64,000 nt of DNA. It comes from Oscillospiraceae bacterium (GTDB lineage: Bacteria > Bacillota > Clostridia > UBA1381). The stretch covers positions 22,400 to 86,399 of the forward strand of contig JAFLUB010000003.1 in the NCBI GenBank assembly GCA_022509025.1. The letters run 5' to 3'. The notes under the pieces are model-generated. The model was not told where the DNA came from and did no database searches. It saw nothing but the letters and a program-made list of their open reading frames with translations. Made by a program: the position numbers and the translations under genes. Numbering within the stretch: the first letter of the stretch is position 1; every line of letters begins with the position of its first letter. This document shows positions 31,249 to 41,119 of this stretch, one piece after another.

Positions 31249-31277
31249 ATTATACCTCTTTTTGGGCTTTAAGTCAA
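31249..31277 (-). promoter_or_regulatory. Promoter of the giant gene
   Basis: On the minus strand, TTGACT (31277-31272), a 17-bp spacer and TATAAT (31254-31249) form a near-consensus sigma-A promoter. The start would be near 31242, giving an untranslated leader of about 137 bases. Confidence 0.8.
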
Positions 31278-31445
31278 CTATTTTCCGTGATTTTTTCAGG
31301 TTTTTTGCTGTTTTACAGACTTTTAACCCGTCCGTAATTTTATCGTATCTGCGCTGAAAAAATTCCGTAATATTGTTTCAGTTATTATAATATTATTACA
31401 ATTTATGAAATGCTGTTTATGAAAATGAATTATTTAAAAAAAGTA

Positions 31446-31474
31446 TTGACAAATTTGACATTTTCTTATATAAT
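31446..31474 (+). promoter_or_regulatory. Promoter of the str operon
   Basis: TTGACA (31446-31451), a 17-bp spacer and TATAAT (31469-31474) make a consensus sigma-A promoter about 75 bp before ybxF. It is divergent from the giant gene. The rest of the 442-bp intergenic region (31106-31547) is AT-rich; apart from the two promoters and the leader repeat I see only three TTTTGGGC-like words (near 31211, 31259 and 31490). Confidence 0.85.
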
Positions 31475-31547
31475 CTGATAAGCTGACTGTTTTGGGCAAA
31501 AAATCAGTCAGATTTAGAATTGTTTTGATACGGAGAGTGACAAAACC

Positions 31548-31790
31548 ATGATTGGTGAAGCCGACAAGGCAAAATTACAGGTAGGTTACAAGCAGACATT
31601 AAGGGCCTTAAATGAAGACAAGGCGGAAAAGGTGCTTGTTGCCGAAGATTGTGACAGTAACATAAAAACAAGCATTGAAAAATCAGCTAACGAAAAAAAC
31701 ACGCAGCTTTTCTTTATTCCGACAATGAAAGAGCTCGGAGAAATGTGTTCTATAGAAGTCGGCGCAAGCTGCGCTGTTGTACTTAAGTAA
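31548..31790 (+). CDS. ybxF: L7Ae-family K-turn-binding ribosomal protein (YbxF-like)
   Basis: An 80-residue protein of the L7Ae/L30e fold with the family signature near its C-terminus (MKELGEMCSIEVGASCAVVL), matching Bacillus YbxF (RplGB) in length and sequence style. Family members bind K-turn RNA and associate with the ribosome. It has a GGAGAG ribosome binding site 11 bases upstream of ATG. It sits first in the str operon, directly before rpsL, the same position as in Bacillus, where rpoC normally precedes it. Here rpoB/rpoC are absent and a promoter plus the divergent giant gene take their place. Confidence 0.88.
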   Translation: MIGEADKAKLQVGYKQTLRALNEDKAEKVLVAEDCDSNIKTSIEKSANEKNTQLFFIPTMKELGEMCSIEVGASCAVVLK

Positions 31791-31858
31791 TTCTGTTTAT
31801 TCCACGCTTACGCGTGAAATAATATATACAAATATTATGAAAGGAAGTGTAACACGGT

Positions 31859-32278
31859 ATGCCTACATTTAATCAGTTGGTCAGAACAGGCAGAAAGACA
31901 TCAACAAAGAAATCTACCGCTCCTGCTCTTCAGAAGAGTCTTAATTCTCTTAAGAAGAAGACTACCGATAAGAGCTCACCTCAAAAAAGAGGCGTATGCA
32001 CCGCTGTAAGAACAGCTACACCGAAGAAGCCTAACTCAGCTCTCAGAAAGATTGCCAGAGTAAGACTTACAAACGGTATAGAAGTTACGGCTTATATCCC
32101 AGGTATAGGTCATAACTTACAGGAACACAGCGTTGTGCTTATCAGAGGCGGAAGAGTTCGTGACCTTCCGGGTACAAGATACCACATCATTCGCGGTACT
32201 CTTGATGCTCAGGGCGTTAACGGCCGTCTTCAGTCAAGAAGTAAGTACGGTGCCAAGAAGCCTAAGGAAAAGAAGTAA
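31859..32278 (+). CDS. rpsL: Ribosomal protein S12
   Basis: A 139-residue S12 of the 30S decoding centre. The universally conserved decoding loops are present: [11 protein letters not shown], where the second Lys is the residue usually altered in streptomycin resistance and is wild type here, and the [13 protein letters not shown] loop. The Firmicute N-terminus [12 protein letters not shown] fits. AAAGGAAGTG lies before ATG. It is the second gene of the str operon and is followed by a 203-base spacer before rpsG that contains stem-loops. Confidence 0.98.
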   Translation: MPTFNQLVRTGRKTSTKKSTAPALQKSLNSLKKKTTDKSSPQKRGVCTAVRTATPKKPNSALRKIARVRLTNGIEVTAYIPGIGHNLQEHSVVLIRGGRVRDLPGTRYHIIRGTLDAQGVNGRLQSRSKYGAKKPKEKK

Positions 32279-32952
<674 letters not shown>

Positions 32953-32997
32953 TTCTTACGCCGGATTTCCGGCATCTAAGCACCACAGTTGCTGCTT

Positions 32998-33187
32998 GAA
33001 GTACCGATGTACGTCGGCGCTGTAATTGAAACGCTTATCTGCCAAATCTACGGCGAATTATAGATTTTTGTCAGCATATAAGTTTTCCGGAATCGGCTTG
33101 GAGTATCAGCGTACGCCAGCGTCGGTTTTGAAACGCTTATACATTAAATCTGACTCGAAATTTGATGTCAGCGATAGAAACAAGCAT
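32998..33187 (+). repeat. Imperfect tandem repeat in the rpsG-fusA spacer
   Basis: Two related copies with a 102-bp period fill most of the 282-bp spacer. They share the exact word GAAACGCTTAT at 33028 and 33130, a GTACG-centred hairpin near each start, and an AAATCT...GATTT/GTCAGC second half. Copy 1 can pair CTTAT..AAATCT with AGATTT..ATAAG. I see no promoter or terminator signature, so an RNA structure in the operon transcript is likely. Confidence 0.55.
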
Positions 33188-33234
33188 TTGCAAATTTAAT
33201 CCTATTAGAAAGGAAAGGAGGAAATATTTCTATT

Positions 33235-35349
33235 ATGGGTAGACAATATTCACTTGAAAATACAAGAAATATCGGTATCATGGCTCACATTGACGCCGGT
33301 AAAACAACTACTACAGAAAGAATCCTGTATTACACAGGTATCAATCATAAAATCGGTGAAACTCATGATGGCGCCGCTACAATGGACTGGATGGCGCAGG
33401 AGCAGGAGCGTGGTATCACAATTACCTCAGCTGCTACAACCTGTTTCTGGGAGCCGAAGGAAGGCCCGTTCGCAGGCGTAAAGAACAGAATTAACATCAT
33501 CGACACTCCGGGACACGTTGACTTTACTGTTGAAGTTCAGCGTTCACTCCGTGTTCTTGACGGTTCTGTAACTGTTATGTGCGCAAAGGGCGGCGTTGAG
33601 CCTCAGTCTGAAACAGTTTGGCGTCAGGCTGACGATTACAGCGTTCCGCGTATGATTTTCGTTAATAAGATGGATATCATGGGCGCAGACTTCTATAACG
33701 TTGTTAACATGGTTCACGAAAGACTTAACGCAAACGGCGTTCCGATTCAGCTGCCTATCGGCGCTGAGGACACGTTCACAGGTATCATTGACCTTATGAA
33801 CATGAACGCTGAAATTTACGATCCGAGCGATCCGACGGGTTCAAAGTTTGAAAAGACAGACATTCCCGCAGACATGCTCGACAAGGCTGAGGAATACCGT
33901 CAGGCAATGATTGAAGCTATCTGCGAGACAGATGAAGCTTTGCTTGAAAAGTTCCTCGGTGATGAAGAAATTACGGTTAACGAGCTTAAAGCAGCTTTAA
34001 GAAAAGCTACAATTAATAACGAAATCGTTCCTATGCTTTGCGGAACAGCTTACAGAAACAAGGGTGTACAGATGCTTTTGGATGCGGTTATTGAATACAT
34101 GCCGTCACCTATAGACGTACCTGCAATCAAGGGTGTAAATCCTGACACTGACGAGGAGGACGAAAGACCGTCATCAGATGACGAGCCGTTCGCAGCTCTT
34201 GCGTTTAAGATTGCGACAGACCCGTTTGTTGGTAAGATTTGCTTCTTCAGAGTATACTCAGGTACTCTTGAAAAGGGTTCTCACGTATTGAACTCATGCA
34301 AGGGTAAGAGAGAAAGAATGGGAAGAATCCTTCAGATGCATGCTAACCACAGAGAGGACCTTGATATAGTTTACTCAGGTGATATAGCTGCGGCAGTAGG
34401 ACTTCAGAACACAACAACAGGTGAAACACTCTGTGATGAAAAGCACCCGATTATCCTTGAGTCTATGGACTTCCCGGAACCGGTTATCCGTGTTGCTATC
34501 GAGCCTAAGACTAAGGCAGGTCAGGAAAAGATGGGTATCGCGCTTGCTAAGCTTGCTGAAGAAGACCCGACATTCAAGACCTACACCGATGAGGAAACAG
34601 GTCAGACAATCATCGCAGGTATGGGTGAACTTCACCTTGAAATTATCGTTGACAGACTTCTCAGAGAATTTAAGGTAGAAGCTAACGTCGGCGAGCCTCA
34701 GGTTTCTTACAGAGAGGCATTCAGAAAAGAAGTTAACATTGAGCATAAGTATGCGCGTCAGTCCGGTGGTAAGGGTCAGTACGGTCACGTACTTCTGAAG
34801 CTTGAGCCATTAGAGGAAGGCGGCGGCTACGAGTTCGTTAACGCGATTGTCGGCGGTGCTATTCCGAAGGAATACATTCCGGCTGTTGACGCAGGTATCC
34901 AGGGCGCTATGCAGTCAGGTGTACTTGCAGGCTACAACGTTGTTGACGTAAAGGCTACGCTCTATGATGGTTCTTACCATGAAGTCGACTCTTCGGAAAT
35001 GGCGTTTAAGATTGCCGCTTCAATGGCATTCAAGGAAGGTATGAAGAAGGCTGATCCTGTTATCAAGGAGCCTATCATGCTTGTTAACGTTATCGTTCCT
35101 GATGACTACCTTGGTTTCGTTATCGGCGACCTTTCATCAAGACGAGGCATGGTTAAGCAGCAGGAGTCACGTTCAGGCGGTGTTACTCAGGTAACAGCTG
35201 ACGTTCCGCTGGCTGAGATGTTCGGTTACGCTACAGTTTTGCGTTCAGGTACACAGGGACGCGGACAGTATTCAATGGAACCGTCACATTACAGCGAAGT
35301 GCCAAGATCAATTCAGGAAAAGATTATGAACGACCGTTCAAAGGATTGA
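33235..35349 (+). CDS. fusA: Elongation factor G
   Basis: A 704-residue translocation GTPase. G1 is [13 protein letters not shown], switch II is DTPGHVDFT, and the G4 motif is NKMD. Domains II to V follow, with the family's [12 protein letters not shown] in domain IV and the C-terminal [16 protein letters not shown] region. Length and domain order are standard. AAAGGAGGAAAT precedes ATG. Fourth gene of the str operon; a hairpin separates it from tuf, which has its own promoter. Confidence 0.98.
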   Translation: MGRQYSLENTRNIGIMAHIDAGKTTTTERILYYTGINHKIGETHDGAATMDWMAQEQERGITITSAATTCFWEPKEGPFAGVKNRINIIDTPGHVDFTVEVQRSLRVLDGSVTVMCAKGGVEPQSETVWRQADDYSVPRMIFVNKMDIMGADFYNVVNMVHERLNANGVPIQLPIGAEDTFTGIIDLMNMNAEIYDPSDPTGSKFEKTDIPADMLDKAEEYRQAMIEAICETDEALLEKFLGDEEITVNELKAALRKATINNEIVPMLCGTAYRNKGVQMLLDAVIEYMPSPIDVPAIKGVNPDTDEEDERPSSDDEPFAALAFKIATDPFVGKICFFRVYSGTLEKGSHVLNSCKGKRERMGRILQMHANHREDLDIVYSGDIAAAVGLQNTTTGETLCDEKHPIILESMDFPEPVIRVAIEPKTKAGQEKMGIALAKLAEEDPTFKTYTDEETGQTIIAGMGELHLEIIVDRLLREFKVEANVGEPQVSYREAFRKEVNIEHKYARQSGGKGQYGHVLLKLEPLEEGGGYEFVNAIVGGAIPKEYIPAVDAGIQGAMQSGVLAGYNVVDVKATLYDGSYHEVDSSEMAFKIAASMAFKEGMKKADPVIKEPIMLVNVIVPDDYLGFVIGDLSSRRGMVKQQESRSGGVTQVTADVPLAEMFGYATVLRSGTQGRGQYSMEPSHYSEVPRSIQEKIMNDRSKD

Positions 35350-35359
35350 TTTTAAAATT

Positions 35360-35395
35360 ATCGGTGGGCAGGATTTTTTCCCTGCCCATACCGGT
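35360..35395 (+). terminator. Hairpin after fusA
   Basis: GGGCAGG (35366-35372) pairs with CCTGCCC (35381-35387) around a T-rich loop, with outer ATCGGT/ACCGGT pairing. There is no T-run after the stem, so it may be an attenuator or processing site rather than a full terminator. Confidence 0.5.
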
Positions 35396-35436
35396 TGCTT
35401 ATATTTGTAAATAATTAAAAATATTTGAAAAAATAC

Positions 35437-35465
35437 TTGATTTTTTCATAAAAAGATTGTACAAT
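35437..35465 (+). promoter_or_regulatory. Promoter of tuf
   Basis: TTGATT (35437-35442), a 17-bp spacer and TACAAT (35460-35465) lie 45 bp upstream of tuf. This would allow tuf to be made independently of the rest of the str operon. Confidence 0.7.
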
Positions 35466-35509
35466 AACTTTATTAGTGTAACTATAATATTTTAAGGAGG
35501 AATTTTACA

Positions 35510-36712
35510 ATGGCAAAAGAGAAATTCGAAAGAAATAAACCGCACGTAAACATTGGTACCATCGGTCACGTTGACCATGGTAAGACAACTCTTACTGCGG
35601 CTATCACAAAGGTATTGGCTATGAAGGGCCAGGCTAAGTTCGAGGCTTATGACATGATCGATAAGGCTCCGGAAGAAAGAGAAAGAGGTATCACAATTTC
35701 AACAGCTCACGTTGAGTACGAGACAGACAACCGTCACTATGCTCACGTTGACTGCCCGGGCCACGCTGACTACGTTAAGAACATGATCACAGGTGCTGCT
35801 CAGATGGACGGCGCTATCCTCGTTGTTTCAGCTGCTGACGGTCCTATGCCTCAGACAAGAGAGCACATCCTTCTTTCAAGACAGGTTGGCGTTCCTTATA
35901 TCGTAGTATTTATGAACAAGAGAGACCAGGTTGACGACGACGAGCTTCTTGAGCTTGTTGAGATGGAAATCAGAGACCTTCTTTCAGAGTATGAGTTCCC
36001 TGGCGACGACACACCGATCGTTTCAGGTTCAGCTCTTCAGGTTCTTGAGTCTTCTTCAACAGACCCGTCTGCTCCTGAGTACAAGTGCATACTTGATCTT
36101 ATGGATGCTGTTGACAGCTACATTCCGACACCGGAAAGAAAGTCAGACCTTCCGTTCCTTATGCCTATCGAGGATATCTTCTCAATCACAGGCCGTGGTA
36201 CAGTTGCTACAGGTAGAGTTGAGAGAGGTCAGTTAAATCTTAACGACGAAGTTGAAATCGTTGGTCTTACAGACGAGAGACGTAAGGTTGTTGTTACAGG
36301 TATCGAGATGTTCAGAAAGCTTCTTGACTACGCTGAAGCAGGCGACAACATCGGTGCACTTCTTAGAGGTGTTCAGAGAACAGAGATTGAAAGAGGTCAG
36401 GTTCTTGCTAAGCCGGGTTCAATCAATCCGCACACAAAGTTCACTGGTGAGGTTTATGTCCTGACAAAGGACGAAGGCGGCCGTCACACACCGTTCTTCA
36501 ACAACTACAGACCTCAGTTCTATTTCAGAACAACAGACGTTACAGGCGTTATTTCTCTTCCTGCTGGTACAGAGATGTGCATGCCTGGCGATAACGTAAA
36601 GATGGATGTTGAGCTTATCACACCGATCGCTATCGAAAAGGGTCTTCGTTTCGCTATCCGTGAGGGTGGTAGAACAGTTGGTTCAGGCGTTGTTTCAGAC
36701 GTTGCTGAATAA
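35510..36712 (+). CDS. tuf: Elongation factor Tu
   Basis: A 400-residue EF-Tu that delivers aminoacyl-tRNA to the ribosome. [14 protein letters not shown] is the P-loop, [15 protein letters not shown] is switch II, SGSAL is G5, and domains II/III end in [10 protein letters not shown]. Two positions are off the usual bacterial text: the G4 motif reads NKRDQVDD instead of NKCDMVDD (NKxD is kept), and the switch I region reads [12 protein letters not shown] instead of the commoner APEEKARGITI. AAGGAGGAATTTTACA precedes ATG. A strong terminator follows. Confidence 0.98.
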   Translation: MAKEKFERNKPHVNIGTIGHVDHGKTTLTAAITKVLAMKGQAKFEAYDMIDKAPEERERGITISTAHVEYETDNRHYAHVDCPGHADYVKNMITGAAQMDGAILVVSAADGPMPQTREHILLSRQVGVPYIVVFMNKRDQVDDDELLELVEMEIRDLLSEYEFPGDDTPIVSGSALQVLESSSTDPSAPEYKCILDLMDAVDSYIPTPERKSDLPFLMPIEDIFSITGRGTVATGRVERGQLNLNDEVEIVGLTDERRKVVVTGIEMFRKLLDYAEAGDNIGALLRGVQRTEIERGQVLAKPGSINPHTKFTGEVYVLTKDEGGRHTPFFNNYRPQFYFRTTDVTGVISLPAGTEMCMPGDNVKMDVELITPIAIEKGLRFAIREGGRTVGSGVVSDVAE

Positions 36713-36731
36713 TTAAAGATTTGAATTTTAA

Positions 36732-36762
36732 AAGAAGATGTCCGCTGGACATCTTCTTTTTT
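36732..36762 (+). terminator. Bidirectional terminator between tuf and coaBC
   Basis: A perfect 12-bp stem, AAGAAGATGTCC (36732-36743) with GGACATCTTCTT (36747-36758), is followed by T residues on the plus strand and by a T-rich stretch on the minus strand. It overlaps the stop codon of the convergent coaBC gene. Confidence 0.9.
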
Positions 36763-37948
36763 ATCTACTCAATATAAAATCAAAAATCTTTTCCGCAACT
36801 TTATCCTTGCTCATCTTTTCAAGCTGTACCTCATCATGTTCGGTAATCAGCGTCACAATATTAGTGTCCCCGCTAAATCCCGCACCCTCTTGTTTAAGAT
36901 TATTTGCAACAATCATGTTGGCATTCTTTTTATTTAGTTTCGCTCGCGAGTTTTCAATAAGGTTTTCCGTTTCCATTGAGAATCCGCAGATGAACTGACC
37001 GCTTTTTTTATTTTTACCGAGAGAGGCAAGAATATCATCTGTGCGCTCCAGTTCGATTACCATATCGCCGTCAGTCTTTTTGACCTTTTCACTGCTGACA
37101 GTTTTAGGACGGTAATCCGCTACTGCCGCGGCTTTAACAATTATATCAGCATCTTTCGCACATGACATAACCGTGTCAAACATTTCCTTCGCGCTTTTAA
37201 CTCGTATAGTGTTCACAAACATAGGCGGTTCTGCTTCACACTTACCCATAACCAGCGTAACGTCCGCGCCGCGTCTCATTGCGTTTCGCGCCAATGCGAA
37301 TCCCATTTTACCGCTTGAATGATTTGTGATATAGCGTACCGGGTCAATAGCCTCCATTGTAGCTCCCGCTGTTACAAGAACCTTTTTGCCTGACATATCC
37401 TTTTCATAAGCAATCTCTTTTATGATATACTCTAAAAGTATTTCCTCATCCGGCATTCTTCCGTCTCCCATATCGCCGTTGGCAAGCATACCATGAGCCG
37501 GCTCTACAATTTCATAGCCGTACTTCCTGAGCTTTTCGATATTGTCCTGCACAATAGGGTTGTGGTACATATTATGATTCATTGCGGGCGATATGATTTT
37601 CCTGCACGGACATGCTATAACTGTAGTTGTCAGCATATCGTCTGCAATACCGTTTGCAATCTTACCTATCACGTTCGCGCTCGCGGGCGCAATCATAACT
37701 ACGTCCGCTTTCTTCGCAAGCGCAACGTGCTCCACACTATATTCAAAGTTTCTGTCGAAAGTATCTATAAGACATTTATGACTGGTAAGTGATTCAAAAG
37801 TTATCGGATTTATAAAATTAGCCGCGTTCCGCGTCATAAGTATATGCACATCGCAGTGAAGCTTTACAAGCATACGCGCAAGATTTGCTATCTTGTACGC
37901 CGCAATACTGCCCGTTACTCCAATTACCGCCGTTTTTCCTGTAAGCAT
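36761..37948 (-). CDS. coaBC: Bifunctional phosphopantothenoylcysteine decarboxylase / phosphopantothenate-cysteine ligase
   Basis: A 395-residue fusion enzyme of coenzyme A synthesis. The N-terminal flavoprotein half (residues 1 to about 180) has GVTGSIAAYK, the active-site His in EHVALAKKADV, APASANVIGKIANGIADD, and SPAMNHNMY with the flap GMLANGDMGDGRMPD. The ligase half has VTAGATMEAIDPVRYITNHSSGKMG, AAAVADYRP and the catalytic region SEKVKK. The length is normal. It stands alone and is convergent with tuf; its promoter lies in the divergent space with the TM2 gene. Confidence 0.95.
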   Translation of the reverse strand: MLTGKTAVIGVTGSIAAYKIANLARMLVKLHCDVHILMTRNAANFINPITFESLTSHKCLIDTFDRNFEYSVEHVALAKKADVVMIAPASANVIGKIANGIADDMLTTTVIACPCRKIISPAMNHNMYHNPIVQDNIEKLRKYGYEIVEPAHGMLANGDMGDGRMPDEEILLEYIIKEIAYEKDMSGKKVLVTAGATMEAIDPVRYITNHSSGKMGFALARNAMRRGADVTLVMGKCEAEPPMFVNTIRVKSAKEMFDTVMSCAKDADIIVKAAAVADYRPKTVSSEKVKKTDGDMVIELERTDDILASLGKNKKSGQFICGFSMETENLIENSRAKLNKKNANMIVANNLKQEGAGFSGDTNIVTLITEHDEVQLEKMSKDKVAEKIFDFILSR

Positions 37949-37979
37949 ATTAACATCCCTTTCGTTTTGTTATATCTAT

Positions 37980-38007
37980 ATTCTACCACATTTTTTTGTA
38001 TTAGCAA
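37980..38007 (-). promoter_or_regulatory. Promoter of coaBC
   Basis: On the minus strand, TTGCTA (38007-38002), a 16-bp spacer and TAGAAT (37985-37980) lie about 30 bp before coaBC. Confidence 0.55.
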
Positions 38008-38033
38008 ACTATAAATTTAAAATTATGTTTATA

Positions 38034-38062
38034 TTGACATAGATATACAATTATGATAGAAT
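38034..38062 (+). promoter_or_regulatory. Promoter of the TM2-domain gene
   Basis: TTGACA (38034-38039), a 17-bp spacer and TAGAAT (38057-38062) lie 24 bp before the ATG. Confidence 0.75.
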
Positions 38063-38085
38063 AATTTTAGAATGGAGGGAAAATT

Positions 38086-38478
38086 ATGTTTTGTAAAAAT
38101 TGTGGAAATCAAATCGATCCGAATGCGGCAGTATGCGTAAAATGCGGTGTCGGCGCAGGTCAGGGTTTTAACTTTTGTCCGAACTGCGGCGCGAACACAG
38201 TTCCAAACGCAGCAGTTTGTGTAAAGTGCGGCGTACCACTTCATAGTACTCCTGCAGCCGGTAATAAGTCTAAACTAACAGCAGGCCTTCTCGGAATATT
38301 CTTGGGCGGTCTTGGTGTACATAACTTCTATCTCGGTCGTACAGGAATAGGTATTGCTCAAATCGCAGTTACTCTTATAACCTGCGGCGCAGGCGCTATT
38401 TGGGGATTTATCGAGGGTATTCTTATTCTTTGCGGAAAGATTGATAAGGATGCAAAGGGTAATCTTTTGACTGACTAA
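38086..38478 (+). CDS. Double zinc-ribbon TM2-domain membrane protein
   Basis: A 130-residue protein. Two CxxC...CxxC zinc ribbons occupy the N-terminus (FCKNCG...VCVKCG, then FCPNCG...VCVKCG; residues 2-22 and 30-50). A TM2 domain follows (residues 64-120), two membrane helices joined by the diagnostic GVHNFYLGRTGIG turn. The family is common in Firmicutes and its function is poorly known. TGGAGGGAAA is the ribosome binding site. It is a single-gene transcript bounded by its own promoter and terminator. Confidence 0.85.
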   Translation: MFCKNCGNQIDPNAAVCVKCGVGAGQGFNFCPNCGANTVPNAAVCVKCGVPLHSTPAAGNKSKLTAGLLGIFLGGLGVHNFYLGRTGIGIAQIAVTLITCGAGAIWGFIEGILILCGKIDKDAKGNLLTD

Positions 38479-38489
38479 GTATTTTTAAA

Positions 38490-38524
38490 AAAACGAACCT
38501 ATTAAATTAAGGTTCGTTTTTTTT
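38490..38524 (+). terminator. Terminator after the TM2 gene
   Basis: AAAACGAACC and GGTTCGTTTT form a 10-bp stem with an AT loop, followed by eight T residues. Confidence 0.9.
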
Positions 38525-38570
38525 GTGCTAAAAATGCCGTAAACGGAATAAACCTTTAACAGGGGGATTA

Positions 38571-38636
38571 TAACGTGAAGAATTACGTTAATGATTTTCA
38601 TTACTATATGTGGACGGAAAGGCTATGGTGATTAAT
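38571..38636 (+). promoter_or_regulatory. Shortened copy of the repeated leader element, before spmA
   Basis: The sequence has TAACGTGA...TTACGTTA followed by ATGATTTTCATTA, then GTGG.C.GAAAGGCTATGG just before the spmA start. These are the 5' hairpin and the 3' end of the element seen in full at 49571-49738 and 51634-51786. The middle region, including the CCTTATC/GATAAGG hairpin, is missing. Confidence 0.5.
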
Positions 38637-39209
38637 ATGAATTACATCTGGTGCGGAATGATAATCATATCCATAATAGTATCCGTATTTACCGGAACGG
38701 TAGACGAAACTATCAACGCCGCGTTTGAAGGCGCGAAAAGTGCAGTCTTTACTATACTTTCATTTGCCGGGATAATGTGTTTCTGGACAGGAATAATGAA
38801 GGTAGCCGAAAAGGCGGGATTGTCACAAAAAGTCGAAAAACTTTTAAGACCTGTAATAAACTTCCTTTTTCCCAATGCAGGCAGCGAGGCAAAAAAATAT
38901 ATATCCGTTAACATGAGCGCTAATCTTCTCGGCATGGGCAATGCTGCAACGCCAATGGGCATAAAAGCAATGGAGTGTCTTGACAGAGAAAATAAAAACC
39001 CGCTATATGCGTCTGATGATATGTGTATGCTCGTTGTGCTTAACACTACTTCCATTCAGCTTATACCCACTACCATAATCGCTCTGCGTGTCGCTGCGTC
39101 ATCCGCCGACCCGTTTTCTATAATTCTGCCTATATGGATTTCATCTATCACTGCAGTGCTTGCGGCAGTGTTTTTAGCAAAGATGTATTTCAGGAGAAAA
39201 AGACTATGA
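38637..39209 (+). CDS. spmA: Spore maturation protein A
   Basis: A membrane protein of the nucleoside-recognition (Gate) domain family. In Bacillus, SpmA and SpmB are needed for full spore core dehydration. Family text is clear: FWTGIMKVAEKAGL, a hydrophobic N-terminus, SANLLGMGNAATPMGIKAM and LNTTSIQLIPTTIIALR. I start at ATG 38637 (MNYIWCGM, 190 residues) because GGTGAT sits just upstream and this matches the family N-terminus; ATG 38625 is the alternative. It overlaps spmB by four bases (ATGA), so the two are translationally coupled. Confidence 0.88.
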   Translation: MNYIWCGMIIISIIVSVFTGTVDETINAAFEGAKSAVFTILSFAGIMCFWTGIMKVAEKAGLSQKVEKLLRPVINFLFPNAGSEAKKYISVNMSANLLGMGNAATPMGIKAMECLDRENKNPLYASDDMCMLVVLNTTSIQLIPTTIIALRVAASSADPFSIILPIWISSITAVLAAVFLAKMYFRRKRL

Positions 39210-39709
39210 TTTATGTTATTCCTGCAATCATTTTAATTATACTCACTGTCGCGCTTGCAAAAAGACTGCCTTCTTATGAGCTGTTTATTGACGGCGCGCA
39301 GGACGGTATGAAAATAGTCATGGGAATCTTTCCGCCGCTCGTGGCAGTGCTTACCGCCGCGTATATGCTGCGGGCTTCCGGAACGCTTGATTTAATTATA
39401 TCGTTTCTTTCACCGGTTACAAAATTTATTCCCGCTGAGGTGATGCCGCTCGCGCTTATCCGACCGTTATCGGGAAGCGGCGCGATTGGTATTCTTACTG
39501 AAATCCTCAACACTCACGGCGCTGACAGCGAAATTGGACGTATCGCATCAGTTATAATGGGCTCTACCGAGACCACATTTTACTGTCTTTGCGTATACTT
39601 TGCAAAAACACGGGTAAAGCATAATCTGAAAGCCGTACCATTTGCCGCCGCAGGAGATATTATCGGAATAATCACAGCAGTTATTTTGATACGGTTTGCA
39701 AATTTTTAA
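39206..39709 (+). CDS. spmB: Spore maturation protein B
   Basis: A 167-residue partner of SpmA. The start at ATG 39206 has AGGAG nine bases upstream and overlaps the spmA stop; an in-frame ATG 72 bases upstream lies inside spmA and is rejected. Conserved text: FIDGAQDGMKIVMGIFPPLVA, PLALIRPLSGSGAIG and MGSTETTFYCLCVYF. About five hydrophobic segments are seen. Together with gerA-type genes it marks the organism as spore-forming. Confidence 0.9.
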   Translation: MIYVIPAIILIILTVALAKRLPSYELFIDGAQDGMKIVMGIFPPLVAVLTAAYMLRASGTLDLIISFLSPVTKFIPAEVMPLALIRPLSGSGAIGILTEILNTHGADSEIGRIASVIMGSTETTFYCLCVYFAKTRVKHNLKAVPFAAAGDIIGIITAVILIRFANF

Positions 39710-39718
39710 CCAAAATAC

Positions 39719-39747
39719 TTGAAAAAAGAATAATTTTTATATATAAT
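39719..39747 (+). promoter_or_regulatory. Promoter of the pgk glycolytic cluster
   Basis: TTGAAA (39719-39724), a 17-bp spacer and TATAAT (39742-39747), followed by a small CGGGCA/TGCCCG hairpin (39764-39777) just before the pgk ribosome binding site AAAAAGGAG. Confidence 0.75.
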
Positions 39748-39798
39748 ATATTTTAGAAAAAATCGGGCATTTGCCCGCGCAAAAAGGAGAAATAAACT

Positions 39799-40983
39799 AT
39801 GTACAACAAATTAACGGTTGAAGACGCCCAGGTTAAAGGCAAGAAGGTTTTAGTTCGTTGTGACTTTAACGTTCCTCTTGATGGTGACGGTAATATCACA
39901 GACGAAAACCGTATTGTAGGCGCGCTTCCCACAATCAAATATCTTATAGATAACGGCGCTAAGGTTATCCTTTGCTCACATATGGGAAAGCCTAAGGGTG
40001 AACCTGTTCCGTCGATGTCTCTTGCTCCTGTAGCTAAGAGCCTTTCGGCAAAGCTTCAAAAAGAAGTTGTCTTCGCTGCTGACGATAATGTTGTAGGCGA
40101 CAATGCTAAGAAGGCAGTCGCTGAAATGAACGACGGCGATGTTGTTCTTCTCGAGAACACACGTTACAGAAAAGAAGAGACAAAGAACGAGGAGGCATTC
40201 TCAAAAGAGCTTGCTTCACTTGCTGATTTATTCGTAAACGACGCTTTCGGTACAGCGCACAGAGCGCACTGCTCAAACGTTGGCGTGTCAGCTATATTAA
40301 AGCCGGCTGTTGCAGGTTACCTTATCGAAAAGGAAATCAACTTCCTTGGTAACGCGGTAAACAACCCTGTAAGACCGCTTGTTGCAATCCTTGGCGGAAG
40401 TAAGGTTTCTTCAAAAATTTCCGTTATCGAAAATCTTCTTAAGAAGGTAGACAAGCTTATCATCGGCGGAGGTATGGCATATACTTTCTTCGCAGCGCAG
40501 GGTAAGACAACAGGCACATCACTTCTTGAACCTGATTTCATCGACTACGCAAAGAAGATGATTGACGAGGCAGGCGATAAGCTTGTTCTTCCTGTTGATA
40601 CAGTTATTACAGAAAAGTTTGACAATGACGCTCCTTCAAAGGTTGTTGAGGGTGATATCCCTGACGGCTGGATGGGTCTTGATATCGGTCCTAAGTCAGT
40701 TGAGATGTTTAAGGACGTATTGAAAGACGCAAAGACAGTTGTTTGGAACGGTCCTATGGGCGTGTTCGAGATGCCGAACTTCGCAAAGGGTACAAACGAG
40801 ATTGCACAGCTTCTTGCAGAGCTTGATGCTACAACGATTATCGGCGGCGGCGACAGCGTTGCGGCTGTTAACCAGGCAGGATTGGGCGACAAGATGAGCC
40901 ACATTTCAACAGGCGGCGGCGCAAGTATGGAATTCCTTGAGGGTAAGGAGCTTCCGGGTATCGCCGCACTCACTGATAAATAA
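39799..40983 (+). CDS. pgk: Phosphoglycerate kinase
   Basis: A 394-residue monomeric kinase making ATP from 1,3-bisphosphoglycerate. The N-terminal domain has [11 protein letters not shown] and SHMGKPKG substrate-binding text; the C-terminal nucleotide domain has NGPMGVFE and [10 protein letters not shown]. Ends at the normal family length. AAAAGGAGAAATAAACT precedes ATG. First of the pgk-tpiA-gpmI run, with no gap gene between promoter and pgk. Confidence 0.98.
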   Translation: MYNKLTVEDAQVKGKKVLVRCDFNVPLDGDGNITDENRIVGALPTIKYLIDNGAKVILCSHMGKPKGEPVPSMSLAPVAKSLSAKLQKEVVFAADDNVVGDNAKKAVAEMNDGDVVLLENTRYRKEETKNEEAFSKELASLADLFVNDAFGTAHRAHCSNVGVSAILKPAVAGYLIEKEINFLGNAVNNPVRPLVAILGGSKVSSKISVIENLLKKVDKLIIGGGMAYTFFAAQGKTTGTSLLEPDFIDYAKKMIDEAGDKLVLPVDTVITEKFDNDAPSKVVEGDIPDGWMGLDIGPKSVEMFKDVLKDAKTVVWNGPMGVFEMPNFAKGTNEIAQLLAELDATTIIGGGDSVAAVNQAGLGDKMSHISTGGGASMEFLEGKELPGIAALTDK

Positions 40984-40994
40984 AATCACGCGCC

Positions 40995-41056
40995 TATCGG
41001 CTTTTTTCCTACCTTGCGTACCACAAGTACGCGGCGGCAGTAAAGAAAAACCGATA
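40995..41056 (+). other. Nested stem-loop between pgk and tpiA
   Basis: Outer arms TATCGG (40995-41000) and CCGATA (41051-41056), with adjoining T-rich and A-rich tracts that also pair, enclose an inner GCGTAC (41016-41021)/GTACGC (41027-41032) hairpin. The T-rich tract lies inside the outer arm rather than after the inner stem. It may be a processing or attenuation structure tuning tpiA. Confidence 0.45.
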
Positions 41057-41119
41057 ATCACACAATTTTAATTTATCAGGACCTAATAAGTAAAATTACG
41101 AACAAAAGGAGAAAGAACA

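Noticed and set aside
34375..34788. Minus-strand ORF of 137 codons inside fusA
   Set aside because: It is antisense to the conserved fusA frame, with low-probability composition and no start signals.
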